A stretch of DNA of 5,597 nt, from assembly GCA_030831725.1 (NCBI GenBank), contig JAURKN010000246.1, positions 1 to 5,597 of the forward strand, written 5' to 3'. The notes below the pieces were generated by a model, which did no database searches, was not told the origin of the DNA, and saw nothing but the letters and a program-made list of their open reading frames with translations. This DNA comes from Ferruginibacter sp. (GTDB taxonomy: Bacteria > Bacteroidota > Bacteroidia > Chitinophagales > Chitinophagaceae). The position numbers and the translations under genes were made by a program. Shown here in pieces: positions 1 through 4,938 of this stretch (within the stretch, counting starts at the first letter, position 1; the number at the start of each line of letters is the position of its first letter).

Positions 1-933
1 ACCATAACATTGAATCCTGCTTTGGATAAAAATGCAACCATTGAAGAATTGATTCCTGAGATAAAGCTCCGTTGCGAAAATCCCTCATATGATCCAGGAG
101 GTGGCGGCATTAATGTTTCCAGGGTTTTGAAAAGACTTGACTTGAATCCAGAAACCTTGTATCCCGTAGGTGGGCAAAATGGTGATATACTTTCAACATT
201 GTTGGAAAACGAGGGCATTAACATACATCCGATTAAATCTACAAAACCAACAAGAGAGAATTTTAATGTTATTGAAAGTAAAAAACATAATCAATATAGA
301 TTTTGCATGCCTGGCCATAAACTGGAATCTGAATTTTATAGAAAGTTATACATGAAAATCAAAAAATGCCACGAAAACGATATTGTTGTTATTAGCGGCA
401 GTATGCCACCTGAAATTCCAAAAGACTTTTTCAGCATGATTGCCAATATTTGTAATCACAACAAAATCAAATTGGTCATTGACACATCAGGCAAAAGCTT
501 GAAAATGGCCATACAGCATCGGGTTTATTTGATTAAACCAAATATCCAGGAATTGGCTGAACTATTGGAAATAGGCAAATTAAAAACCAATGTAGCTGTT
601 TTGGGTGCTAGAAGGATTGTCTCCGAAGGTAATGTTGAAAATATTTTATTAACAAATGGAGCAAAAGGGGCCTGGTGGATCAGCAAAGGAAAAGAGTACT
701 ACATCAAACCACCTATCGTAAAGATAAAAAGCACCATTGGCGCAGGTGATAGTGCGATTGCTGGCGCGTTATTTGGAACAATGAAAAATCTCCCCATTGA
801 AGATACATTAGCAATGGCGATAGCAGCCGGAACAGCTACTACCCTGCAGAAAGGAACATCACTTGGCTCGCTTAAAGACATTCAGAAAATATTTAAATCC
901 ATACAAAAAAGAGGAAAGCTGATTCACATGTAA
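1..933 (+). CDS. pfkB: 6-phosphofructokinase 2 (PfkB family), 5'-truncated by window edge
   Basis: Cytoplasmic ribokinase-family sugar-phosphate kinase, most likely phosphorylating fructose 6-phosphate to fructose 1,6-bisphosphate in glycolysis. Counting the first visible codon as residue 1, 310 residues are seen. T-I-T-L-N-P-A-L-D (1-9) is the usual first beta strand, so only about five residues are missing; the TTG at base 10 is not the real start. The glycine motif P-G-G-G-G-I-N-V (32-39), preceded by K-L-R-C (22-25), resembles E. coli Pfk-2. FruK has A-G-K-G-I-N-V there, which argues against 1-phosphofructokinase. Also visible are T-R-E-N (84-87), Q-Y-R-F-x-M-P-G (98-105), I-S-G-S-M-P-P (131-137), K-P-N (179-181) and the signature S-T-I-G-A-G-D (244-250), with D250 (bases 748-750) as catalytic base. 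Family assignment is firm. The exact substrate (a tagatose 6-phosphate activity is possible) is inferred. The TAA stop is at 931-933. Confidence 0.9.
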   Translation, partial: TITLNPALDKNATIEELIPEIKLRCENPSYDPGGGGINVSRVLKRLDLNPETLYPVGGQNGDILSTLLENEGINIHPIKSTKPTRENFNVIESKKHNQYRFCMPGHKLESEFYRKLYMKIKKCHENDIVVISGSMPPEIPKDFFSMIANICNHNKIKLVIDTSGKSLKMAIQHRVYLIKPNIQELAELLEIGKLKTNVAVLGARRIVSEGNVENILLTNGAKGAWWISKGKEYYIKPPIVKIKSTIGAGDSAIAGALFGTMKNLPIEDTLAMAIAAGTATTLQKGTSLGSLKDIQKIFKSIQKRGKLIHM

Positions 934-943
934 ATGTATCATT

Positions 944-975
944 AGGATAAATGACAATTCTCATTATTAAATCCT
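944..975 (+). terminator. Weak stem-loop just downstream of pfkB
   Basis: Eleven bases after the pfkB stop, AGGAT (944-948) can pair with ATCCT (971-975), and inside it AATGA (950-954) pairs with TCATT (961-965) around a six-base loop. The two stems are separated by an asymmetric internal loop (one base against five). No T-tract follows. The position suits the 3' end of the pfkB transcript, but the structure is weak and could be chance in AT-rich DNA. Confidence 0.25.
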
Positions 976-1008
976 CTGATGCAAGTTAGATTGCTGAAGA
1001 TTGGAAAC

Positions 1009-1038
1009 AGACAGATTTATTGAAATAGATAACTGTCT
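1009..1038 (+). terminator. 12-bp stem-loop between pfkB and the ytxH operon
   Basis: AGACAG (1009-1014) pairs with CTGTCT (1033-1038). The stem continues inward with ATTTAT (1015-1020) against ATAGAT (1025-1030), including one G-U wobble. The tetraloop is TGAA (1021-1024), and there is a two-base AA bulge (1031-1032). It is followed by CTCTTTGT, a poor U-tract. It could terminate pfkB transcription, be a 5'-leader structure of the downstream operon, or be an operator. The pairing is read directly from the sequence; the role is inference. Confidence 0.45.
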
Positions 1039-1043
1039 CTTTG
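1036..1043 (+). promoter_or_regulatory. Suboptimal Bacteroidota -7-like element upstream of ytxH
   Basis: TCTCTTTG matches the Bacteroidota consensus TAnnTTTG at five of six fixed positions and would give a leader of roughly 15 bases before the ATG at 1066. No TTG lies at the expected 17-23 base distance upstream (the nearest, at 1020-1022, is too close), and the element overlaps the stem-loop at 1009-1038. I list it because it is the only promoter-like signal I found in the 132-base gap, but support is poor. Confidence 0.18.
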
Positions 1044-1065
1044 TAAACATAATAAAATAAATAAA

Positions 1066-1311
1066 ATGAAAAAGTACAATGGATTGTTACTATCCCTCGG
1101 AATCGGACTTGCTGTAGGTGGAATTCTTGGGGTTTTATTCGCACCAGACAAAGGAAGCGAAACAAGAAAAAAAATCAAAGCATCTGGAAGCAAATTGGCC
1201 AATGGCTTAAAAGACAAAATGAATGTGACGAAAGAAAAGTTGAGCAGATACAAAGAAGAGGTTGAAGAAAGTCTGAATGGTGTTGATTCTTCAAATAATG
1301 AATACATATAA
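1066..1311 (+). CDS. YtxH domain-containing small membrane protein
   Basis: An 81-residue protein starting with M-K-K-Y. Residues 6-26 form one glycine-rich hydrophobic helix with a zipper-like spacing (G6, G12, G14, G18, G19, G22), ending in the hallmark L-F-A-P-D-K-G-S-E-T-R-K-K-I (24-37) of YtxH/gas-vesicle-like proteins. The remainder is a charged, Lys/Glu-rich helix (about 33-72) likely to be coiled-coil and cytoplasmic. The family is linked to general stress in Firmicutes and is abundant in Bacteroidota, with no known biochemical activity. Start: the ATG at 1066 sits after an A-rich stretch, as is usual in this phylum, and yields the motif near the N terminus. It is the first gene of a compact cluster, and its stop is 10 bases before the next gene's preferred ATG. 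Confidence 0.88.
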   Translation: MKKYNGLLLSLGIGLAVGGILGVLFAPDKGSETRKKIKASGSKLANGLKDKMNVTKEKLSRYKEEVEESLNGVDSSNNEYI

Positions 1312-1321
1312 ACACCTTATC

Positions 1322-1678
1322 ATGATTACAAAAATATCTACTTGGGAAGAATTGGCAACAGACGCAAAGAAATACGTCAAAAATCATATTGAATATACCA
1401 AATTGGATGTCGCTGAAAAGGCATCTAAAATGATAGGATTATTATTTGCATTCACTGTTTCCCTTAGCTTGTTTCTTATTTCCTCTTTATTCATCGGTTA
1501 TTCAATCGCCATGGCTTTGACTCCATTTTTAGGAGATTTATTCTGGGGGCTACTTATTGTAGCATTCTTTTACTGGTTCGCCGGAATTTTAATTTGGAAA
1601 TTGAAATATCGATTTATTAGAACAAGATTTATCAACACCATTTTAACCATACTTCACTCCACATATGAACAAGACTAA
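1322..1678 (+). CDS. PF07332-type 'phage holin family' inner-membrane protein (YqjE-like)
   Basis: A 118-residue protein from the ATG at 1322. An N-terminal amphipathic segment (about 5-36, with Y-V-K-N-H-I-E-Y-T-K-L-D-V-A-E-K-A) precedes two transmembrane helices, about 37-66 and 70-93, joined by a tight turn (T-P-F-L-G-D). A basic tail rich in Arg/Lys (93-103) suggests that both ends face the cytoplasm. This layout fits the Actinobacteriophage holin III / YqjE family, whose chromosomal members are not lytic holins. An in-frame ATG at 1298 would add eight residues and overlap ytxH by 14 bases; I prefer 1322 because it avoids a polar extension, but 1298 is possible. The 3' end overlaps the next gene by 14 bases, so translation is probably coupled. 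Confidence 0.8.
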   Translation: MITKISTWEELATDAKKYVKNHIEYTKLDVAEKASKMIGLLFAFTVSLSLFLISSLFIGYSIAMALTPFLGDLFWGLLIVAFFYWFAGILIWKLKYRFIRTRFINTILTILHSTYEQD

Positions 1679-1949
1679 AAAAATCACAAACATATACGAG
1701 TTGAGAGAGATCAAATCGAGGCTATTGGTTGAAAGAATAGAACTTGAAAAAAAGATGAATGCCGACTGGGAACTGCTGAAAGAGAGTCTGACTGCAAAAA
1801 ACATGATAAAGCAGATCTTGACTTCTACATTCAAACAAGAAAGCGAAAAATCAAACGGATTAAGCGAAATGATGGGCGGCCTTTTGATGAAGGCGGGAAA
1901 TAAGCTGATATCACAAATGAGCAGAAAAATTCATCAATGGACCAATTGA
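1665..1949 (+). CDS. Small coiled-coil protein of the YtxH/holin cassette, function unknown
   Basis: A 94-residue soluble protein. Residues about 8-45 form a strongly charged heptad-like helix (E-L-R-E-I-K-S-R-L-L-V-E-R-I-E-L-E-K-K), then T-A-K-N-M-I-K-Q-I-L (43-52). After a polar linker comes a Gly/Met-rich amphipathic helix (about 65-90, G-L-S-E-M-M-G-G-L-L-M-K-A-G) that could lie on a membrane. There is no signal peptide and no clear transmembrane helix. I recognise it only as the kind of small protein that commonly follows YtxH and holin-family genes in Bacteroidota. Its place and coiled-coil nature resemble YqjK of E. coli, though I see no sequence identity that proves homology. The ATG at 1665 lies inside the end of the preceding gene, a 14-base overlap typical of one operon. 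Confidence 0.72.
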   Translation: MNKTKKITNIYELREIKSRLLVERIELEKKMNADWELLKESLTAKNMIKQILTSTFKQESEKSNGLSEMMGGLLMKAGNKLISQMSRKIHQWTN

Positions 1950-1986
1950 GACTAACTAATTATTATTAAAAATTAAAAAAACAAAA

Positions 1987-2205
1987 ATGAGTATCGTTAA
2001 AGTAATCGAAGTAATGTCCAATTCAACGAAAAGTTGGGAAGATGCGACACAAAATGCGGTATTACACGCGGCAAAAACCATACATCAGATAAAATCCGTC
2101 TGGATCAAAGAGCAAAGCGCAGTGGTTTTGAACAACACCATCACGGAGTATAGAGTTACGGCTCACATCAGTTTTGAAATTGAACAAGCACACGCGGTTG
2201 TATGA
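1987..2205 (+). CDS. Dodecin family protein, variant without the classical flavin Trp
   Basis: A 72-residue cytoplasmic protein with the dodecin beta-alpha-beta-beta layout: V-K-V-I-E-V (4-9), S-W-E-D-A-T-Q-N-A-V (16-25) opening the helix, I-K-S-V-W-I-K-E-Q (35-43) as the second strand, and E-Y-R-V-T-A-H-I-S-F-E-I-E (54-66) as the third. Dodecins form hollow dodecamers, and many store flavin. By my eye alignment with the L-D-W-F-E-V strand of classical dodecins, the flavin-stacking Trp position is S37 here and the partner Gln position is R56. A Trp sits two residues on, at W39. The S-W-E-x-A and Y-R-V/I features are closer to the SecE2/'calcium dodecin' type. The start ATG follows an A-rich stretch, and a 37-base AT-rich gap separates it from the coiled-coil gene, with no promoter seen. 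Fold call is strong; ligand unknown. Confidence 0.9.
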   Translation: MSIVKVIEVMSNSTKSWEDATQNAVLHAAKTIHQIKSVWIKEQSAVVLNNTITEYRVTAHISFEIEQAHAVV

Positions 2206-2229
2206 TTTTTTGATCTTGAAAAATAAACG

Positions 2230-2889
2230 ATGACAAAAACATACAGCACTATTACAATTTTAATCTTCGTAATAATCTATTCGATACTATCAAGTTGTTC
2301 GTCGTCTAAAATTACTTCTTCGTGGAAATCGGATGAGTCTTTACCAATCAAAGTCAATAAAATATTGGTTGTTGCCATTAGCAAATCGGATGATGCAAAA
2401 GATGTGCGATTAAAGTCAAAAATGGAACAACACATATGCGACGATTTGAGAGAAAAAGGAATTGAAGGAAAATCTTCTGCGATTGAGTTTGGACCTGGTT
2501 TTTTCGATGGAGTGACTGAAAATAGTGTTTTGCAAAAAATGGAAACAAGTGGGTATGATGGCATATTGACCATTGTTCTTTTGGACAAAGAAAGAGAAAG
2601 ACATTATGTACCAGGAAGAATGTATTACACACCCTACATTGTTTATCAAAGAAGGTTCTGGGGATATTACACTACGATATATGATCGAATCTATGAACCC
2701 GGTTATTATGAAATCAACACCAAATACTTTTGGGAGAGTAATCTTTTTCTGCTGAAATCAAAAAATTTGATTTACTCCGTTCAAACAAAATCATTCAATC
2801 CTGCTGACACGGAAACACTTGCCCATGAATATGGAATGTTGATTTCCAGGGATCTCTTCAAACAAAAAGTATTATTGGAATATCAATGA
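2230..2889 (+). CDS. Predicted outer-membrane lipoprotein with a tyrosine-rich segment, unknown function
   Basis: A 219-residue protein. The hydrophobic N terminus (8-20) ends in a lipobox I-L-S-S-C with C23 as the lipidated cysteine. Serines follow (S24-S26), with no acidic surface-export signal, so a periplasm-facing outer-membrane anchor is likely. After S-S-W-K (30-33) comes K-I-L-V-V-A-I (44-50), a helix with R60 and E66, then Y-D-G-I-L-T-I-V-L-L-D (109-119), suggesting an alternating alpha/beta domain. Residues 126-168 are strikingly aromatic: 12 Tyr plus F143, W144, F167 and W168. I recall similar S-S-W-K lipoproteins in Bacteroidota genomes but know no function and assign none. It starts 24 bases after the dodecin stop, so it is probably the last gene of that operon, and it ends 20 bases from the convergent MbnP gene. 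Confidence 0.78.
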   Translation: MTKTYSTITILIFVIIYSILSSCSSSKITSSWKSDESLPIKVNKILVVAISKSDDAKDVRLKSKMEQHICDDLREKGIEGKSSAIEFGPGFFDGVTENSVLQKMETSGYDGILTIVLLDKERERHYVPGRMYYTPYIVYQRRFWGYYTTIYDRIYEPGYYEINTKYFWESNLFLLKSKNLIYSVQTKSFNPADTETLAHEYGMLISRDLFKQKVLLEYQ

Positions 2890-2909
2890 AAACTTTAGTA
2901 TAAAGAACA

Positions 2910-3593
2910 TCAATAAATTTGAAATCCATCTGCGAACAGATGAATCAATTCAACCGCAGTATTGCCTGGAGACATGATGTTTCTCTCTTGATTGTTTCTT
3001 GCAATTTGAATAAATGAGCTCAGATTGACTGACAGTTTTGTTTCGTCTGAAGTATTGTCAATACTGAAAAACAAAGACTTGTTTGCCTTGTAAGGATGAC
3101 GATAACCTCCTAAATGATAACGAAAGGGTTCCTCTTCCCCATCCTGCTTTACAAACATACCTTCCAGTTTAACATTGATATAGCCACTTTGCCATGTCCA
3201 ATACATGCCTTTTAAGGGATCTAGATCACCATCTGAAGCCCCCGACACATTGGTTAAACTGTCTGTGCCCAATAAAAGCCCTATCTTTTTGATTGAGAAA
3301 TCATCAGGAATATGCACCTCGATTGGATTCAATTGTTCAGCATCAACCAGATAAACCTGATTTTGATTGTATGTGCTCTTTTCTGAAATGAATTGTATGT
3401 TGCTTATGTAGAATTTGATTTTTGAGAAAGATACACTGTCTGAATTGTTACCAATCGGATAGTAATGGTTTAATTGTATAACACTATCATTCCATAGCAG
3501 ATCACATTTCACCTGAATTTTCTTCGACTGAGAAAAAACTTGTCTTCCTGTAAAGAGACAAATAAAAAACAGAATGTATTTAATTGGATTCAT
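2910..3593 (-). CDS. MbnP family protein (secreted, copper-associated)
   Basis: A 227-residue exported protein. A Sec signal peptide (hydrophobic 6-15) has probable cleavage after V-F-S (19-21); C12 is not in a lipobox. Family features are F-Y-I-S-N-I-Q-F (61-68), L-G-T-D-S-L (108-113), and the strongly diagnostic block from G118 to G145, containing D-L-D-P (123-126), G-M-Y-W-T-W-Q-S-G-Y (129-138) and V-K-L-E-G (141-145). Then come F-R-Y-H-L-G-G-Y (157-164) and a C-terminal N-I-M-S-P-G (205-210). MbnP of methanotrophs is a periplasmic copper-binding protein in which the dihaem enzyme MbnH oxidises a Trp to kynurenine. W132 and W134 are the obvious candidates here, but I cannot tell which, if either, corresponds. 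No MbnH-like gene is in the window. It lies 100 bases downstream of msrBA on the same strand and converges on the lipoprotein gene. Confidence 0.85.
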   Translation of the reverse strand: MNPIKYILFFICLFTGRQVFSQSKKIQVKCDLLWNDSVIQLNHYYPIGNNSDSVSFSKIKFYISNIQFISEKSTYNQNQVYLVDAEQLNPIEVHIPDDFSIKKIGLLLGTDSLTNVSGASDGDLDPLKGMYWTWQSGYINVKLEGMFVKQDGEEEPFRYHLGGYRHPYKANKSLFFSIDNTSDETKLSVNLSSFIQIARNNQERNIMSPGNTAVELIHLFADGFQIY

Positions 3594-3650
3594 TCAGCTG
3601 CTTCAATCTTTATAAGGTCTATCTGCAAACGAAATTAGGATTAAATTTTT

Positions 3651-3682
3651 CAAAATAATTGGAAACAATAATAATCAATCAA
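3651..3682 (-). promoter_or_regulatory. Candidate promoter for the MbnP gene
   Basis: Read on the minus strand, TTATTTTG (3651-3658) matches the Bacteroidota -7 box TAnnTTTG at five of six fixed positions. TTG elements lie 17 bases upstream (3676-3678) and 21 bases upstream (3680-3682), both within the usual spacing. The leader would be about 50 bases. This would let the MbnP gene be expressed independently of msrBA, whose stop codon lies just upstream of it (3694-3696). Read-through from msrBA remains possible, as I see no strong terminator in the 100-base gap. Confidence 0.35.
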
Positions 3683-3693
3683 GCCTGTATGAC

Positions 3694-4782
3694 TCATCGT
3701 TGTTTATTTGTTTTTTTCAATCGAGATTTGAAAACTTTTTCGAATTTCTCCAACTTAGGCTGAATCACCATTTTGCAATAGGGCTTTTGACTATTGATTT
3801 GATAATAATTTTGGTGATAATCCTCAGCTTTGTAAAAAGCATTAAAAGGAACGACCTCTGTGACAACTGGATTGTCATAAACCTTTTGTTTGTTAAGGTC
3901 AGCGATGATATTTTTTGCTATAGACTCCTGTGATTTATTTCTGTAGAATATGACAGACCTGTATTGTGTACCTACATCAGCTCCCTGTCGGTTTAGCGTG
4001 GTAGGATCATGAACAGTAAAGAAAACTTTCAATATCTCTTCAACATTTGTTTTTACAGGGTCAAATACAATTTGAACCACTTCAGCGTGCCCGGTCGTTC
4101 CCATACAAACCTCTCTGTATGTGGGGTCATTTACTGTTCCGCCTGAGAATCCAGATTCCACATCAATAACACCATCTAATTTTTCATAAACAGCCTCGAC
4201 ACACCAATAACAACCTCCTCCCAGTGTCAGTGTATCATACTTGTTGGGTGATAATTCCTTTTCATTTTTATTGGATTGGATTTCCGTAAATCCTATCGAA
4301 ACTGAATTCACACAATAGCGTTTGCCTGTGTTTGTTGGACCATCATCAAACAGATGACCTAGATGGCCATTACATTTAGCACACATAATTTCTGTTCTTG
4401 ACATACCATGAGAATTATCGGTTGCTGTTTTTATTTTTCCTCCTGATATTTCCCGGTCAAATGAAGGCCATCCGCAATGGGAATCAAATTTCATATCACT
4501 GGTAAATAGCTCGTTTCCACATGCCGCACAAGTATAGATTCCATTCTTGGTATTGATGAGCCATTTTCCTGTATATGGCTTTTCTGTTCCCTTCTCACGC
4601 AAAACATGAAACTGTTCCGGGGTAAGCAGTTTTTTCCACTCTGATTCAGGTTTTAAAATAAATGGCATCTCAGTAGTTGACCCTTCTTTTTTTTCAGCAC
4701 CTGCTTGCTGTCCACAAGCTACCAATGTAAAACTGAATACGCATACAATAAGGCTTAAAAGCAGATTCATTTCGTTTTTCAT
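3694..4782 (-). CDS. msrBA: Bifunctional methionine sulfoxide reductase MsrB-MsrA, lipoprotein
   Basis: A 362-residue fusion that reduces both diastereomers of methionine sulfoxide. The N terminus has a lipobox L-V-A-C with C23, so the enzyme is probably membrane-anchored in the periplasm. MsrB domain about 45-167: zinc ligands C85/C88 and C134/C137, H-C-G-W-P-S-F with likely resolving C103, S-H-G-M (124-127), G-H-L-G-H-L-F (139-145) and catalytic C157 in R-Y-C-V-N-S. MsrA domain about 182-345: G-G-G-C-Y-W-C-V-E-A with catalytic C191, S-G-F-S-G-G (210-215), T-G-H-A-E (230-234), D-P-T-T-L-N-R-Q-G-A-D-V-G-T-Q-Y-R-S (259-276), Y-H-Q-N-Y-Y (322-327) and C336 near the C terminus as a candidate resolving Cys. 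The order is B then A, unlike Neisseria PilB (Trx-A-B). The ATG at 4782 and another at 4770 (M5) are both compatible with the signal peptide. Reducing partner not seen. Confidence 0.95.
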   Translation of the reverse strand: MKNEMNLLLSLIVCVFSFTLVACGQQAGAEKKEGSTTEMPFILKPESEWKKLLTPEQFHVLREKGTEKPYTGKWLINTKNGIYTCAACGNELFTSDMKFDSHCGWPSFDREISGGKIKTATDNSHGMSRTEIMCAKCNGHLGHLFDDGPTNTGKRYCVNSVSIGFTEIQSNKNEKELSPNKYDTLTLGGGCYWCVEAVYEKLDGVIDVESGFSGGTVNDPTYREVCMGTTGHAEVVQIVFDPVKTNVEEILKVFFTVHDPTTLNRQGADVGTQYRSVIFYRNKSQESIAKNIIADLNKQKVYDNPVVTEVVPFNAFYKAEDYHQNYYQINSQKPYCKMVIQPKLEKFEKVFKSRLKKTNKQR

Positions 4783-4817
4783 ATCATTATCATTTATGGA
4801 TTTGAAGATAATTTTTA

Positions 4818-4866
4818 TTCATGATAACACCTTGGTCACAAAGCAAATGATACGTTAAATCATGAA
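4818..4866. repeat. Inverted repeat in the msrBA / radical SAM divergent intergenic region
   Basis: TTCATGAT (4818-4825) is repeated inverted as ATCATGAA (4859-4866). Allowing a two-base AA bulge (4858-4859), the pairing extends to 11 base pairs (4818-4828 with 4854-4866) around a 25-base loop. Each arm contains the self-palindromic hexamer TCATGA, the two copies being 41 bases apart, close to four helical turns. This layout suits a dimeric regulator binding two sites between divergent genes, or a leader structure of the msrBA transcript. The repeat is seen directly; any function is inferred. Confidence 0.5.
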
Positions 4867-4871
4867 ATCAA
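4839..4871 (-). promoter_or_regulatory. Very weak candidate promoter for msrBA
   Basis: On the minus strand, TTGCTTTG (complement of 4839-4846) matches TAnnTTTG at five of six fixed positions, with a TTG (complement of 4869-4871) 22 bases upstream. It lies within the inverted repeat described at 4818-4866, so a bound regulator there would affect it. The leader would be about 50 bases. Other placements in this AT-rich stretch fit nearly as well. Confidence 0.2.
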
Positions 4872-4875
4872 AATA

Positions 4876-4885
4876 AATTCGAATT
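4876..4885. repeat. Perfect 10-bp palindrome AATTCGAATT
   Basis: AATTCGAATT is a perfect ten-base palindrome located ten bases beyond the inverted repeat at 4818-4866 and just upstream of the promoter-like pair for the radical SAM gene. It could be an operator half of the divergent control region. Being mostly A/T, it may also be chance. Confidence 0.3.
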
Positions 4886-4897
4886 AAGGCCGCCAAG

Positions 4898-4928
4898 TTG
4901 ATTAAATGGTATTTTAGCGATACTTTTA
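4898..4928 (+). promoter_or_regulatory. Candidate promoter for the radical SAM gene
   Basis: TTG (4898-4900), a 20-base spacer, then TACTTTTA (4921-4928), which fits TAnnTTTG except for the last base. If it is used, transcription would begin only a few bases before the TTG start codon at 4939, giving an almost leaderless mRNA. The spacing is right for a Bacteroidota promoter, but the very short leader is a reason for caution. Confidence 0.3.
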
Positions 4929-4938
4929 CAAGAAAAAA

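Noticed and set aside
170..355. Plus-strand frame of 61 codons inside pfkB
   Set aside because: It is out of frame within strongly conserved PfkB sequence.
988..1003. AGATTG direct repeat at 988-993 and 998-1003
   Set aside because: Two six-base copies one helical turn apart may be an activator site, but with no third copy or known regulator match it is within chance for this composition.
1017..1387. Minus-strand open frames across ytxH and its leader (1017-1307, 1175-1387) and 699-881 inside pfkB
   Set aside because: They are antisense shadows of genes with clear family motifs; Ser/Phe/Leu/Cys-rich translation is typical of reverse-strand Lys/Glu-rich coding DNA.
1322..1678. The 'holin family' label as a sign of a prophage remnant
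   Set aside because: No endolysin, integrase, structural or other phage gene is present, and PF07332 proteins are common chromosomal membrane proteins in this genetic setting.
2205..2222. T-run/A-run pairing between the dodecin and lipoprotein genes
   Set aside because: The stem is only A-T pairs, too weak to terminate; more likely just AT-rich spacer.
2277..2649. Overlapping open frames on the minus strand (2277-2588, 2378-2632, 2416-2649)
   Set aside because: They lie wholly inside the lipoprotein gene, show no family motif, and have compositions expected of antisense frames.
2893..2905. CTTTA-GTA-TAAAG hairpin in the convergent 20-base gap as a bidirectional terminator
   Set aside because: The stem is only five base pairs, four of them A-T, with a three-base loop and no T-tract on either strand.
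3656..3675. ATTG-GAAA-CAAT hairpin downstream of msrBA
   Set aside because: The core is four base pairs with only one G-C, with mismatches outside it, and it overlaps the promoter-like element for the MbnP gene; not a credible terminator.
3700..3933. Plus-strand open frame opposite the 3' end of msrBA
   Set aside because: It is antisense to the conserved MsrA C-terminal region, with no promoter or recognisable domain.
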